A stretch of DNA of 64,000 bases from Bradyrhizobium retamae (lineage in GTDB: Bacteria > Pseudomonadota > Alphaproteobacteria > Rhizobiales > Xanthobacteraceae). Below, one piece after another: positions 8,154 to 17,569 of the stretch. The stretch spans positions 62,001 through 126,000 of the forward strand of contig NZ_LLYA01000046.1 of assembly GCF_001440415.1 (NCBI RefSeq), in the 5' to 3' direction. The first letter of the stretch is position 1, and each line of letters begins with the position of its first letter. Made by a program: the position numbers and the translations under genes. The notes under the pieces were generated by a model, which saw only the letters and a list, made by a program, of their open reading frames with translations, was not told the origin of the DNA and did not search any database.

Positions 8154-9752
8154 TCACACCGGTGCGCCTGATTTCACAAGCTTGTAGATCACCGAGTCCA
8201 TCAGCGCCTGGAATGAAGCGTCGATGATATTAGGCGAGACGCCGATGGTGGTCCAGCTCTCGCCGTTCTCATCCTCACTCTCGATCAGGACCCGCGTCAC
8301 CGCTTCCGTGCCGCCATTGAGGATACGCACGCGGTAATCGATCAGCTTCAGGCCTTCGATGTATGTCTGGTACTTGCCGAGGTCCTTGCGCAGCGCGACG
8401 TCGAGCGCATTGACGGGGCCGTTGCCTTCGGCCGCCGAGATCAGCCGCTCGCCGGCAACATCGACCTTCACGACGGCGAGCGCCACCGTGATGCGCTGGC
8501 CGTTGGCGTTGTAGCGCTGCTCGACATTGACGTCGAACTGCTCGACCTTGAAATATTCCGGCACCCGGCCGAGCGTGCGCCGCGCCAAGAGATCGAACGA
8601 GGCATTGGCAGATTCATAGGCGAAGCCTGCCGCTTCCCGCTCCTTCAGCTCCTCGACCAGCCGCGCCAGCTTCGGATCACTCTTCTCATAGGTGATACCG
8701 GCGCGATCGAGTTCGGCCATCACGTTGGAGCGGCCGGCCTGATCGGAGACCAGCACCTTGCGATGGTTGCCCACCAGTTCGGGCAGCACGTGCTCGTAAC
8801 TGTGCGGATCCTTCATCATCGCAGAGGCATGAATGCCGGCCTTGGTCACGAAGGCGCTTTCGCCGACATAGGCCGCGTGGCGGTTCGGGGCGCGGTTGAG
8901 CATGTCATCCAACGTGCGCGACACCTTCATCAGCGTCGCCATCTTCTCGTTCGTGACGCCGATTTCCAACGCGTCGGAGAACTCGTCCTTCAGCCGCAGT
9001 GTCGGGATCAGCGAACAGAGGTTGGCATTGCCGCAGCGTTCGCCGAGCCCGTTCAGCGTGCCCTGGATCTGCCGCGCGCCCGCACGCACCGCGGCCAGTG
9101 AATTGGCGACCGCCTGCTCGGTGTCGTTATGGGCGTGGATACCGACATGGCTGCCCGGGATCTGCTTGGTGACAGCGCCCACGATGGTCTCGATCTCGTG
9201 CGGCATGGTGCCGCCATTGGTGTCGCACAGTACGACCCAGCGCGCGCCGGACTCATAGGCGGCCTTGGCGCAGGCGAGCGCGAAATCGGCATTCTCCTTG
9301 TAACCGTCGAAGAAGTGCTCACAGTCGACCATCACCTCACGCCCGGCAGCCTTCGCAGCAACGACGCTGTCGCGGATCGAGGCGAGGTTTTCCTCGTTGG
9401 TGGTCTCGAGCGCCACCCGCACCTGATAAGCGCTGGACTTTGCGACAAAACAGATCGCATCGGCCTTGGCCTCGATCAGCGCGGCCAGCCCCGGATCGTT
9501 CGAGGCGGAACGGCCGGGACGGCGCGTCATGCCGAACGCGGTGAATTTCGCGTATTCGAGCTGCGGCTTTACGGCGAAGAATTCCGTGTCGGTCGGATTG
9601 GCGCCGGGATAGCCGCCTTCAACGTAGTCGATGCCGAGTTCATCCAGCATCTGCGCGATGATCTGCTTGTCATGCAGCGTGAAATCGACGCCGTTGGTCT
9701 GCGCACCGTCGCGCAGCGTGGTGTCGAACAGATAAAGGCGTTCGCGGCTCAT
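8154..9752 (-). CDS. cimA: (R)-citramalate synthase
   Basis: A 532-residue member of the alpha-isopropylmalate synthase superfamily. It condenses pyruvate with acetyl-CoA to citramalate, an entry to isoleucine via 2-oxobutyrate. The N-terminal TIM barrel shows LFDTTLRDGAQTNGVDF and the metal motif HAHND. The C-terminal part is the LeuA-type allosteric domain (about 420-530). The ATG at 9752 has GGGAG upstream and overlaps the stop of the GNAT gene by ATGA. It is the last gene of the cysS-small protein-GNAT-cimA run. A homocitrate or isopropylmalate synthase is less likely because of the QTNGVDF signature. Confidence 0.9.
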   Translation of the reverse strand: MSRERLYLFDTTLRDGAQTNGVDFTLHDKQIIAQMLDELGIDYVEGGYPGANPTDTEFFAVKPQLEYAKFTAFGMTRRPGRSASNDPGLAALIEAKADAICFVAKSSAYQVRVALETTNEENLASIRDSVVAAKAAGREVMVDCEHFFDGYKENADFALACAKAAYESGARWVVLCDTNGGTMPHEIETIVGAVTKQIPGSHVGIHAHNDTEQAVANSLAAVRAGARQIQGTLNGLGERCGNANLCSLIPTLRLKDEFSDALEIGVTNEKMATLMKVSRTLDDMLNRAPNRHAAYVGESAFVTKAGIHASAMMKDPHSYEHVLPELVGNHRKVLVSDQAGRSNVMAELDRAGITYEKSDPKLARLVEELKEREAAGFAYESANASFDLLARRTLGRVPEYFKVEQFDVNVEQRYNANGQRITVALAVVKVDVAGERLISAAEGNGPVNALDVALRKDLGKYQTYIEGLKLIDYRVRILNGGTEAVTRVLIESEDENGESWTTIGVSPNIIDASFQALMDSVIYKLVKSGAPV

Positions 9753-10261
9753 GTCGGCGCTCCCGGCGCGGCGCTTGTCGCCAGCGTCTTCTGCATCGTG
9801 GTGTTGGCGAGCCATTCGCCGTTGAGCGAAACCGTGTTGCGCTGCTTGGCGGTATAGCCGCGCTTTGTGAACAACGGCTCGGCTGTATCGCTGGCATCGA
9901 CCGTCAGGGTTTTCGCGCCGCGCGCGCCCGCCAGTTTCTCCAGCGCATCGACCAGCATCGACGCAACGCCCTGCCCGGCTACGCTCGGATGCACGTAGAG
10001 CATATCGATATGGTCAGCGCCCTTCAGCGAGGCGAAGCCGACCGGCGCGTTCTGGATAGTCGCGATCAGCGTCAACTGCCCGGCAAGCTTCTTGCCGAAC
10101 GCGGCTTCGTCGTCGGCCGCCTGCGCCCAGGCTCCCTGCTGCGCCTCGCTATAGTCGTCGCCGGTCAGCCCCTCGATGGCGGCAACGAAGATCGCCGCCA
10201 GCATCGGAACATCCGCCGGCAGAAACGGCCGCAAGCCGGGTTTCGGCAATGCCTGTCCCAT
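9749..10261 (-). CDS. GNAT-family N-acetyltransferase
   Basis: A 170-residue acetyltransferase. It shows the acetyl-CoA-binding motif A as MLYVHPSVAGQGVASMLVDALE (V-x4-Q-G-x-A), and the C-terminal FTKRGYTAKQRNTVSLNGEWLANTTM typical of the YafP-like subgroup. Start is the ATG at 10261 (MGQALPKPGLRPF). It begins four bases after the small membrane gene and overlaps cimA by four bases, so expression is tied to cysS. The acceptor substrate is not predictable. Confidence 0.83.
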   Translation of the reverse strand: MGQALPKPGLRPFLPADVPMLAAIFVAAIEGLTGDDYSEAQQGAWAQAADDEAAFGKKLAGQLTLIATIQNAPVGFASLKGADHIDMLYVHPSVAGQGVASMLVDALEKLAGARGAKTLTVDASDTAEPLFTKRGYTAKQRNTVSLNGEWLANTTMQKTLATSAAPGAPT

Positions 10262-10265
10262 CGCG

Positions 10266-10379
10266 TCAAAGCACTCCGAACAGTCGCAGGGCCAGTATGA
10301 CCGCAGCAACGATCAGCGCCCACTTGATGAAGACGTAATAGCGCCAGTGTTTTGGAAACGGCGTATCGGGCTTGTCCAT
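10266..10379 (-). CDS. Small single-pass membrane protein (37 aa)
   Basis: A very short gene: [20 protein letters not shown], then a hydrophobic helix ALIVAAVILALRLFGVL and a stop. The start ATG overlaps the cysS stop (TGATG), and the stop lies four bases before the GNAT start. Such coupling is unlikely by chance. The predicted topology is a short cytoplasmic N-terminus plus one transmembrane helix. The function is unknown. Confidence 0.68.
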   Translation of the reverse strand: MDKPDTPFPKHWRYYVFIKWALIVAAVILALRLFGVL

Positions 10380-11794
10380 CACGCGATCTCCCAGGTCGTT
10401 ACAGGTTTTCCGTCCTTGTCCTTGCTGTCCTTGATGGCAACGCCCATCGCGGCGAGCTCATCGCGGATACGGTCGGATTCCTTGAAATCCTTACGCGCGC
10501 GCGCCGCCGCGCGATCTGCAATCAGGCGATCGACGTGCTCTGCATCTATACCGCTCGCCTGCTGCTTCCGCCCCTTCCACTCCGCAGCACTCATCGAGAG
10601 GAAGCCGAGCAGGCGGAGCGAGGCCGCAAACTCGCCGCGTTCACGCGCGCCGCCGGACGCCGCCGCGTTGCGCAGGCTGTGCAGGACAGCCATCGCCAGC
10701 GCCGTGTTGAGGTCGTCATGGAGCGCCTCGATCATAGCCGGCGACGGCTCGCTGGCGACGGCGTCGGCTGCGATCGCATACCAATCATCGAGCGTCTTCG
10801 CGCTCTCTTCCGCACCCTTCAGGGTCCAGTCGAGAGGCGAGCGATAATACGTCTTGAGCATGCTCAAACGCAGCACTTCGCCCGACCAATCGGCCAGCAG
10901 TTCCCGGATCGTGAAGAAGTTGCCGAGCGACTTCGACATCTTCTCGCTCTCGAGCTGCAGGAAGCCGTTGTGCATCCAGACATTCGCCATGCGATCGGAA
11001 TGAAAGGCGCAGCAGGTCTGCGCGAGCTCGTTCTCATGGTGCGGAAACACCAGATCGATGCCGCCGCCATGAATGTCGAACTTCTCGCCGAGATGCTTCC
11101 AGGCCATCGCCGAGCATTCGATGTGCCAGCCGGGGCGGCCTTGCACCTTGATCCCGGCGGGTGACGGCCATGATGGCTCGCCCGGCTTCGACGGCTTCCA
11201 CAGCACGAAGTCGGTATTATCGCGCTTATAGGGAGCAACATCGACGCGGGCGCCGGCGATCATCTCGTCGAGCGAGCGTTTCGACAACGCGCCATAGCGC
11301 GGCATCACGGAATTGGCTTCGTTCATCGCCTGCGGCGAGAACAGCACGTGATCTTCGGCGACATAGGCAAAGCCGCCGGCGACCAGCTTCTCGATGATCG
11401 CCCGCATCTCCGGGATGTGCTCGGTCGCGCGCGGCTGCACCGTCGGGGCCAAGCAGCCGAGTGCGGTGACATCGTCCTGGTATTGCTGATAGGTTTCTTC
11501 GGTGACCTTGCGGATCGCCTCGTTCAGCGGCACGCCGGGATAGTCGCGCGCGGCGCGGACATTGATCTTGTCGTCGACGTCGGTGATGTTGCGGACATAG
11601 GTCACGTGATCGGCGCCGTAGCGGTGGCGCAGCACGCGAAACAGCACGTCGAATACGATCGCCGCGCGACCGTTACCGATATGGGCGAAGTCGTAGACCG
11701 TCGGTCCGCAGGCATACATGCGGACGTTATCGGCATCCAGCGGCACGAACGGCCGCTTCTCCTTGGTCAACGTATCGTACAGACGCAGTTCCAT
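10379..11794 (-). CDS. cysS: Cysteinyl-tRNA synthetase
   Basis: A 471-residue class I aminoacyl-tRNA synthetase charging tRNA-Cys. [15 protein letters not shown] supplies the zinc cysteine and the HIGH-like motif (HIGN). KMSKSLGN is the KMSKS loop. The zinc site is completed by WHIECSAM and the HHENELAQ segment. Length matches the family. It is the first gene of a four-gene overlapping operon. Confidence 0.97.
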   Translation of the reverse strand: MELRLYDTLTKEKRPFVPLDADNVRMYACGPTVYDFAHIGNGRAAIVFDVLFRVLRHRYGADHVTYVRNITDVDDKINVRAARDYPGVPLNEAIRKVTEETYQQYQDDVTALGCLAPTVQPRATEHIPEMRAIIEKLVAGGFAYVAEDHVLFSPQAMNEANSVMPRYGALSKRSLDEMIAGARVDVAPYKRDNTDFVLWKPSKPGEPSWPSPAGIKVQGRPGWHIECSAMAWKHLGEKFDIHGGGIDLVFPHHENELAQTCCAFHSDRMANVWMHNGFLQLESEKMSKSLGNFFTIRELLADWSGEVLRLSMLKTYYRSPLDWTLKGAEESAKTLDDWYAIAADAVASEPSPAMIEALHDDLNTALAMAVLHSLRNAAASGGARERGEFAASLRLLGFLSMSAAEWKGRKQQASGIDAEHVDRLIADRAAARARKDFKESDRIRDELAAMGVAIKDSKDKDGKPVTTWEIA

Positions 11795-12031
11795 GGCGTA
11801 CCCATCCCTTGCGGCCGGGCGTCCAGTGATCTCATTTTTGAGAAAAGACGGCCTCAGCCAGCGAATCGCTAGCTAATAATCTCGCGGCAAATGGCGCAGA
11901 TGGCGAGGAGACCGTTCATGGTTCCAACCATTGCGGTATCGCAAGCACGCCGTCAAGGCCTTGCTTGTGCCCGATTTGGGGGCGATCAGGCCGCCGAACC
12001 CCCGCCATTCGCAGCCGCCCTCGGCCTCATG

Positions 12032-12047
12032 GTTAATCATTATTAAC
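12032..12047. promoter_or_regulatory. Inverted repeat GTTAAT-CATT-ATTAAC
   Basis: A perfect 6-bp dyad with a 4-base centre, about 50 bases before the secreted-protein gene at 12098, in an otherwise GC-rich spacer. It resembles a regulator half-site pair. The TTAA spacing is six, so it is not a canonical CtrA box (TTAA-N7-TTAA). The rest of the 11,795-12,097 spacer shows nothing I can name. Confidence 0.35.
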
Positions 12048-12097
12048 ACTTTGGGCCTATTTCTGAGGGCGGTCTCTTCCCGCCGCCGGTGCCATCC

Positions 12098-12406
12098 ATG
12101 CGACTTTCCTCCGCACTCATTGCCTGTGCCTTCCTGCTCGCCGCCTCGGCCGCTGCCGCCGACAGCCGCGTCTTCATCGTGGCCAACCAGGCCGATGGTT
12201 ACGGCGTCGACGAGTGCCTCGCCAGGGGCGACAAATGTGGCGCCCACGCCGCCCGCTCCTATTGTCAGTCACGGGAATTTGCGCAGGCGACCGCCTATCG
12301 TCGCGTCGAGCCCGACGAAATCACCAGCGCGGTTCCGATCGGCGGCGGCGACCGCTGCTCAGGCCCGGCGTGCAGCGAATACGTCGCCATTACCTGCCAG
12401 CGCTAA
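12098..12406 (+). CDS. Small secreted cysteine-rich protein, function unknown
   Basis: About 102 residues starting MRLSSALIACAFLLAASAAAADS, a clear Sec signal peptide with an AAA-D cleavage region. The mature part has six cysteines (ECLARGDKCGAH, SYCQSRE, DRCSGPACSEY, ITCQR), suggesting disulfides in the periplasm. The final ATCQR-like motif occurs in short secreted Bradyrhizobium proteins. I start at 12098 rather than the ATG three codons earlier. No function can be assigned. Confidence 0.66.
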   Translation: MRLSSALIACAFLLAASAAAADSRVFIVANQADGYGVDECLARGDKCGAHAARSYCQSREFAQATAYRRVEPDEITSAVPIGGGDRCSGPACSEYVAITCQR

Positions 12407-12576
12407 AGAGACCTGATCCTGCGATTTCAAGGGCCGGTTTGCCACACCCGCGCCCCGGAAACGACGTGACGCTGCCCCGAGAAGCAGCTATTGGATGCGG
12501 CCTTGGCCGCAGAACGCCGCCTTGGCCGCGTCATCAGGCTTTTTGAGCCGCGCGGATCAGCTCTCAATGGCCGGAT

Positions 12577-13746
12577 ATGCTGGAAATTCGCAACGCTTCC
12601 CTCTCCCTTCGAATTTTGACCTGCGCCATCCTGCTCGGCATCGCCGCCTCGGGCGCACCCGCTTTGGCGCAGACGAACGAAGACGCCATGGCGCAGATGA
12701 ACCAGGACGCCCCGCCGCAACAGGGCGCGCAGGCCAATCCGATCTGCATCCGGCTCGAAGGACAATTGGCGACGATCGACCGCGGCGCGGGCACCGGCGA
12801 CCCCGCCAAAGATGAACAGATCCGCCGGTATCAGGAAGCCGAGTCCAAGCAGCAGGCCGAGTTCGACCGGGTCACGCTGCAAGCCAAGCGCATGGGCTGC
12901 GACAGCTCGGGCTTCTTCTCGCTGTTCAACGGTCGTTCCGCCCAGTGCGGCCCGGTGAACAACCAGATTCAGCAGATGCGCGCCAATCTCGACCAGATCA
13001 CCACCAGCCTGGAACGGCTGCGCAGCGGCGGCATCGGCGGCGCTGACCGCGAAAACCAGCGCCGCTCGGTGCTGGTGGCGCTCGCGCAGAACAATTGCGG
13101 CCCGCAATATGCCGCTGCCGCGCGCGGCCCTGGCAACTTCATCGACAGCCTGTTCGGCAACAACAATACGCTGCCGCCGCCGAGCGCCGATCTCGGCGCG
13201 CCATCCGGCACCTACCGCACCGTCTGCGTCCGCACCTGCGACGGCGCCTATTTCCCGGTCTCGTTTGCCACCGTGCAGGCCCGCTTCCAGGACGATGAGA
13301 GGACCTGCAAGGCGCTGTGCCCGGCGGCGGAGGCGAATCTGTTCGCCTATCGCAATCCCGGCGAAGACATCAACCAGGCGGTCTCGATCAACGGCCAGCC
13401 CTATTCATCGCTGCCCAACGCGTTCAAATTCCGCACCGAGTTCAACGCATCCTGCTCCTGCAAGCCTGCGGGCCAGACCTGGTCCGAAGCGTTGAAGTCC
13501 GTCGACGACCGAGCAGCGGTCGAACAGCAGGGCGACATTATTGTCACCGAGGAAAGTGCGAGACGGATGCAGCAGCGCGGGCAGTCGAAAGGCGCGCCGC
13601 CGCCCAAGAAGGGCGCCGCGCCCGCAGGCACCACCGCCGCCGCGCCTGCCCCGGCGACGGCTCCGGCTGATACGACGGCCGCGACCGACGACAAGGACAA
13701 GCCGATCCGCACCGTCGGCCCGACCTTCATCCCGCCCAAGCAGTAG
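12577..13746 (+). CDS. DUF2865 domain-containing exported protein
   Basis: A 389-residue protein with a signal peptide (residues about 1-32, ending APALAQ). A charged coiled-coil-like region (about 70-155) precedes the DUF2865 core. That core contains VCVRTCDGAYFPVSFATV and CKALCPAAEANLFAYRNPGEDI, with paired cysteines. The tail from about 325 is Ala/Pro/Thr-rich low complexity. DUF2865 proteins are periplasmic or envelope-associated in Hyphomicrobiales and have no known activity. The gene stands alone and is convergent with nadE. Confidence 0.82.
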   Translation: MLEIRNASLSLRILTCAILLGIAASGAPALAQTNEDAMAQMNQDAPPQQGAQANPICIRLEGQLATIDRGAGTGDPAKDEQIRRYQEAESKQQAEFDRVTLQAKRMGCDSSGFFSLFNGRSAQCGPVNNQIQQMRANLDQITTSLERLRSGGIGGADRENQRRSVLVALAQNNCGPQYAAAARGPGNFIDSLFGNNNTLPPPSADLGAPSGTYRTVCVRTCDGAYFPVSFATVQARFQDDERTCKALCPAAEANLFAYRNPGEDINQAVSINGQPYSSLPNAFKFRTEFNASCSCKPAGQTWSEALKSVDDRAAVEQQGDIIVTEESARRMQQRGQSKGAPPPKKGAAPAGTTAAAPAPATAPADTTAATDDKDKPIRTVGPTFIPPKQ

Positions 13747-13758
13747 GCGCCAAACGCC

Positions 13759-15507
13759 CTATCCTTCGAACGCATCCGCCGAGGCGCGGCCGGCGCGGGC
13801 GACCAGTTTTTCGTCGGGCGCAGGCAGCGCCTTGCCGTTGTCGCAGAAGCGGTTGGTGATGGGATAGCGGCGGTCGCGGCCAAAGTTCTTTTCCGTCACC
13901 TTGACGCCGGGCGCGGCCTGCCGCCGCTTGTATTCGGCGATGTTGAGCAGGCGATCGATCCGCGTCACCATTTCAGCCGGGAAACCGGCCGCGATGATCG
14001 TGGCCAGCGGCTCCTCGCGCTCGACCAGACGCTCCAGTATGCCGTCCAGCATCTCGTAGGGCGGCAGCGAATCCTGGTCGGTCTGGTTCTCGCGCAGCTC
14101 CGCCGTCGGCGGCCGAGTGATGATGTTGACCGGGATCACCTCGCCCGACGGCCCGAGCGCGCCGTCCGGCTTCCACTCGTTGCGCAGGCTCGATAGCCGG
14201 AACACTTCGGTCTTGTAGATGTCCTTGATCGGATTGAAGCCGCCGTTCATGTCGCCATAGAGCGTGGCGTAACCGACCGACATTTCCGACTTGTTGCCGG
14301 TCGTCACCACCATCGCGCCGGTCTTGTTGGAAATCGCCATCAAGAGCGTGCCGCGGGTGCGCGCCTGCAAATTCTCCTCGGTGATATCGCGCGGCAGGCC
14401 GGCAAATGGTCCGGAGAGGATTTTCTCGAAGCCGTTCACCGCATCGGCAATCGGCAGCACCTCGTAGCGGATGCCGAGTGCTTTGGCGAGTTTCGCGGCA
14501 TCGTCGAGCGACACCTGCGCGGTGAAGCGGAACGGCAGCATCACGCCGCGGACCTGATCGGCGCCAAGCGCATCGACGGCGATGGCCGCGCACAGCGCGG
14601 AATCGATGCCGCCGGAGATGCCAAGCAAGACGCCCGGAAAGCCGTTCTTGCGGACGTAGTCGCGCAGGCCCAGCACGCAGGCGGCGTAATCGCCCTTGTC
14701 GCCCTCGAGCAGGGGCACTACGGGGCCCGAGCAGCGCCAGCCGTCGGCGCCCTTGGTCCAACGCAGCGTGGTGATGCTTTCTTCGAACGCGGGCAGTTGC
14801 GCCGCCACCGAGAGGTCGGCGTTGAGCGCGAATGACGCGCCGTCGAACACCAGTTCGTCCTGCCCGCCGATCTGGTTTAGATAGACCAGTGGCAGCCCGC
14901 TCTCGGTGACGCGGGCGACCGCGATCGACAGCCGGAGGTCGTTCTTGTCGCGCGCGTAGGGCGAGCCGTTAGGCACCACAAGGATTTCCGCGCCGGTCTC
15001 GGCGAGGCACTCGACGACGTTTTCGTATTCTTCTGATTCCTCGAGCCAGATGTCCTCGCAGATGGGGACGCCGACCCGAATGCCGCGGACAGTCACCGGG
15101 CCCGCGGCCGGCCCCCGCGCGAACAGCCGCTTTTCGTCGAACACGCCGTAGTTCGGCAGGTTCGCCTTGAAGCGCAACGCGGCGATGCTGCCCTGATCGA
15201 GCAGCGCGCAGGCGTTATAAAGCTTGCCGTCCTCGACCCAGGGCGTGCCGATTAGAACAGCCGGACCATCGCCCGCAGTCTCGCGCGCCAACTCTTCGAC
15301 CGCGGCGCGGCAGGCGGCCTGGAAGGCGGGCTTCAGCACCAGATCTTCCGGCGGATAGCCGCAGATGAACAATTCGGGCAGCAGCAGGAGGTCGGCGCCA
15401 TCGGCCGCGGCCTTGTCGCGCGCCGCGCGGGCCTTGGCGGCGTTGCCTGGCACGTCGCCGACCGTCGGGTTCAACTGCGCCAGCGTGATCGTAAAGGTGT
15501 CGGTCAT
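13759..15507 (-). CDS. nadE: Glutamine-dependent NAD+ synthetase
   Basis: A 582-residue two-domain enzyme making NAD+ from deamido-NAD+ with glutamine as the nitrogen donor. The N-terminal nitrilase-fold glutaminase has the Glu (LLLLPELF), Lys (RFKANLPNYG) and Cys (GVPICEDIW) triad. The C-terminal synthetase has the P-loop SGGIDS. Start is the ATG at 15507 (MTDTFTITLAQLNP); an in-frame start at 15543 would add 12 unrelated residues. Convergent with the DUF2865 gene. Confidence 0.95.
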   Translation of the reverse strand: MTDTFTITLAQLNPTVGDVPGNAAKARAARDKAAADGADLLLLPELFICGYPPEDLVLKPAFQAACRAAVEELARETAGDGPAVLIGTPWVEDGKLYNACALLDQGSIAALRFKANLPNYGVFDEKRLFARGPAAGPVTVRGIRVGVPICEDIWLEESEEYENVVECLAETGAEILVVPNGSPYARDKNDLRLSIAVARVTESGLPLVYLNQIGGQDELVFDGASFALNADLSVAAQLPAFEESITTLRWTKGADGWRCSGPVVPLLEGDKGDYAACVLGLRDYVRKNGFPGVLLGISGGIDSALCAAIAVDALGADQVRGVMLPFRFTAQVSLDDAAKLAKALGIRYEVLPIADAVNGFEKILSGPFAGLPRDITEENLQARTRGTLLMAISNKTGAMVVTTGNKSEMSVGYATLYGDMNGGFNPIKDIYKTEVFRLSSLRNEWKPDGALGPSGEVIPVNIITRPPTAELRENQTDQDSLPPYEMLDGILERLVEREEPLATIIAAGFPAEMVTRIDRLLNIAEYKRRQAAPGVKVTEKNFGRDRRYPITNRFCDNGKALPAPDEKLVARAGRASADAFEG

Positions 15508-15558
15508 GGGGGCGATGGTGCCTTGCACAAGAGCAAACTGCAATTGCTCGCTTTCATA

Positions 15559-15610
15559 GCGTTTTCAAGCGAAGTGGATACCGGTTCGCGTGAAGAAAAC
15601 GCGTCAAAAC
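15559..15610 (+). repeat. Dispersed intergenic repeat, copy A
   Basis: Short element running GCGTTTTCAAGCGAAG, then TGGATACCGGTTCGCGTGAAG, then AAAACGCGTCAAAAC. Its ends form an 8-bp inverted pair (GCGTTTTC / GAAAACGC). Related copies lie at 23,587-23,655 and 36,467-36,530 in the opposite orientation. Confidence 0.7.
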
Positions 15611-15616
15611 AAAAAC

Positions 15617-15658
15617 TTAGATATGCGGTTCTGATCCTGATCAGAACCGCATATCTAA
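15617..15658 (-). terminator. Perfect 20-bp stem intrinsic terminator after dgkA
   Basis: TTAGATATGCGGTTCTGATC (15617-15636) and its exact reverse complement (15639-15658) are separated by two bases. On the minus strand the stem is followed by GTTTTTGTTTTG, as expected of a rho-independent terminator. The stem includes the dgkA stop codon. The T-tract belongs to the end of the dispersed repeat copy A. Confidence 0.78.
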
Positions 15659-16008
15659 ATAGCGCCCATGCGCTCGGCGAGGGCGAACAGCCAGAACAGG
15701 CCGGCCATCAACAGCGCCACGCCGACCGCCGCCGACCCCATATCCTTGACCTGACCGATCTTCAAATCGTGATCGGTGGTCAGGCGGTCGGCGAGCTTTT
15801 CGATCGCGGTGTTGAGCAGCTCGACCACCAGGACAAAGGCGACGGCCGCGACCAGTTCCACGCGCCGCATCGTGGTCGTGCCGATCAGCCAGGCCAGCGG
15901 TACCGACAGCGCCAATGCGCATAGTTCCTCGCGGACGGCCTGCTCCGAGCGGATCGCAAAAGCGAGGCCGTTACGCGTGTTGATCGTGGCCCGCCAGAGT
16001 CGCAGCAA
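15655..16008 (-). CDS. dgkA: Diacylglycerol kinase
   Basis: A 117-residue trimeric inner-membrane kinase with three transmembrane helices. It phosphorylates diacylglycerol to phosphatidate during membrane lipid recycling. The signature ELLNTAIEKLADRL and the following KDMGSAAVGVAL hold the catalytic Glu and the metal-binding residues. The start is two bases from the stop of the DAHP synthase gene, so the two are co-transcribed and end at the hairpin overlapping the dgkA stop. Confidence 0.92.
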   Translation of the reverse strand: MLRLWRATINTRNGLAFAIRSEQAVREELCALALSVPLAWLIGTTTMRRVELVAAVAFVLVVELLNTAIEKLADRLTTDHDLKIGQVKDMGSAAVGVALLMAGLFWLFALAERMGAI

Positions 16009-16009
16009 A

Positions 16010-17398
16010 TCAAAGTCCCGCTGCGGCCGGCATCGGCTGAGCCTTACCGGCGCGTTCCTGCTTCAGCAGTTCGGCAATCAGGAAAGCCATATCGATCGAC
16101 TGTTCGGCGTTGAGGCGGGGATCGCAGACCGTGTGATAGCGGTCGTTGAGGTCCTCGTCGGTGATGGCGCGCGCGCCGCCGATGCATTCGGTGACGTCCT
16201 GTCCGGTCATCTCCAGATGCACGCCGCCGGCATGGGTGCCTTCGGCGGCGTGGATCGCAAAGAACGACTTCACCTCCGACAGCACCCGGTCGAACGGCCG
16301 GGTCTTGTAGCCTGATGTCGAGGCAATGGTGTTGCCATGCATGGGATCGCAAGACCAGACCACAACCCGCCCTTCCCGCTGCACGGCGCGGATCAGCGGC
16401 GCGAGATGATCGCCGACCTTGTCGGAGCCGAAGCGGTTGATCAGCGTCAGCCTTCCCGGCTCGTTGTCGGGATTGAGGATGTCGATCAGCTTCAATAGCT
16501 CATCCGGTTTCAGCGAGGGGCCGCATTTCAGACCGATCGGGTTCTTGATGCCGCGGAAATATTCGACATGGCCGTGATCGAGCTGGCGGGTGCGATCGCC
16601 GATCCAGATCATGTGGCCCGAGGTCGCGTACCAGTCGCCGGTCGTGGAATCGACCCGCGTCATCGCCTGCTCGTAGCCGAGCAGCAGCGCCTCGTGGCTG
16701 GTGTAGAAATCGGTGGCGCGCAGTTCGGGATGGCTTTCGAGGTCCAGCCCACAGGCGCGCATGAAATTGAGCGCGTCCGAAATACGATCCGCCAGCTCCT
16801 TGTACCGGCGTGACTGCGGGGAATCCTTGAGGAAGCCCAGCATCCATTGGTGCACGCTGCCGAGATTGGCAAAGCCGCCGGTCGCGAATGCGCGGAGCAG
16901 GTTCAGCGTCGCCGCCGACTGCCGGTACGCCATCAACTGGCGCTGCGGATCGGGGATGCGCGCTTCCGGGGTGAAGGCGATGTCGTTGATGATGTCGCCG
17001 CGGTAGCTCGGCAGCTCGACGCCGCCAACCTTTTCCGTGTTCGACGAGCGCGGTTTTGCAAACTGCCCGGCGATGCGGCCAACCTTCACCACCGGCAGCG
17101 CGCCGGCATAGGTCAGGACCACGGCCATCTGCAGCAGCACGCGGAAGAAGTCGCGGATGTTGTTGGCGCCGTGCTCGGCAAAGCTCTCGGCGCAATCGCC
17201 GCCCTGCAGCAGGAAGGCCTCGCCGGCCGCGACGCGGGCGAGCGCCTTCTTCAGGTTACGGGCCTCGCCGGCGAACACCAGCGGCGGAAACGTAGCAAGC
17301 TGCGCCTCGACGTCGGCCAATGCCTTGGCATCGGGATAATCGGGGACCTGCAGCACCGGCTTGGTGCGCCAGCTATCGGGCGTCCACCGCTCGGACAT
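16010..17398 (-). CDS. Class II 3-deoxy-7-phosphoheptulonate (DAHP) synthase
   Basis: A 462-residue plant-like (type II) DAHP synthase, the first enzyme of the shikimate pathway, joining phosphoenolpyruvate and erythrose 4-phosphate. Type II signatures visible are [49 protein letters not shown] and [12 protein letters not shown]. The metal ligands are the Cys of GGDCAE, the His of DPMHGN and the Glu of HLEMTG. Upstream partner of dgkA. Confidence 0.95.
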   Translation of the reverse strand: MSERWTPDSWRTKPVLQVPDYPDAKALADVEAQLATFPPLVFAGEARNLKKALARVAAGEAFLLQGGDCAESFAEHGANNIRDFFRVLLQMAVVLTYAGALPVVKVGRIAGQFAKPRSSNTEKVGGVELPSYRGDIINDIAFTPEARIPDPQRQLMAYRQSAATLNLLRAFATGGFANLGSVHQWMLGFLKDSPQSRRYKELADRISDALNFMRACGLDLESHPELRATDFYTSHEALLLGYEQAMTRVDSTTGDWYATSGHMIWIGDRTRQLDHGHVEYFRGIKNPIGLKCGPSLKPDELLKLIDILNPDNEPGRLTLINRFGSDKVGDHLAPLIRAVQREGRVVVWSCDPMHGNTIASTSGYKTRPFDRVLSEVKSFFAIHAAEGTHAGGVHLEMTGQDVTECIGGARAITDEDLNDRYHTVCDPRLNAEQSIDMAFLIAELLKQERAGKAQPMPAAAGL

Positions 17399-17569
17399 GA
17401 CGTTAACTCCTGAGCAAAAACCGCAACTTATCGAAGGTTACGAAGGCCGGGTTATACACAGGCCGCGGGCCGACCGCCAGTTAGATTTCCGGTAGTCCTG
17501 ACAAGCTCTTGCGGCGAAATCCGAATTCGCATTTGTTATGGCCGCTCGCAAAGCTGGCAGGAGAACACG

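Noticed and set aside
11873..12247. Minus-strand 124-codon frame
   Set aside because: It overlaps the secreted-protein gene, lacks motifs and has odd composition.
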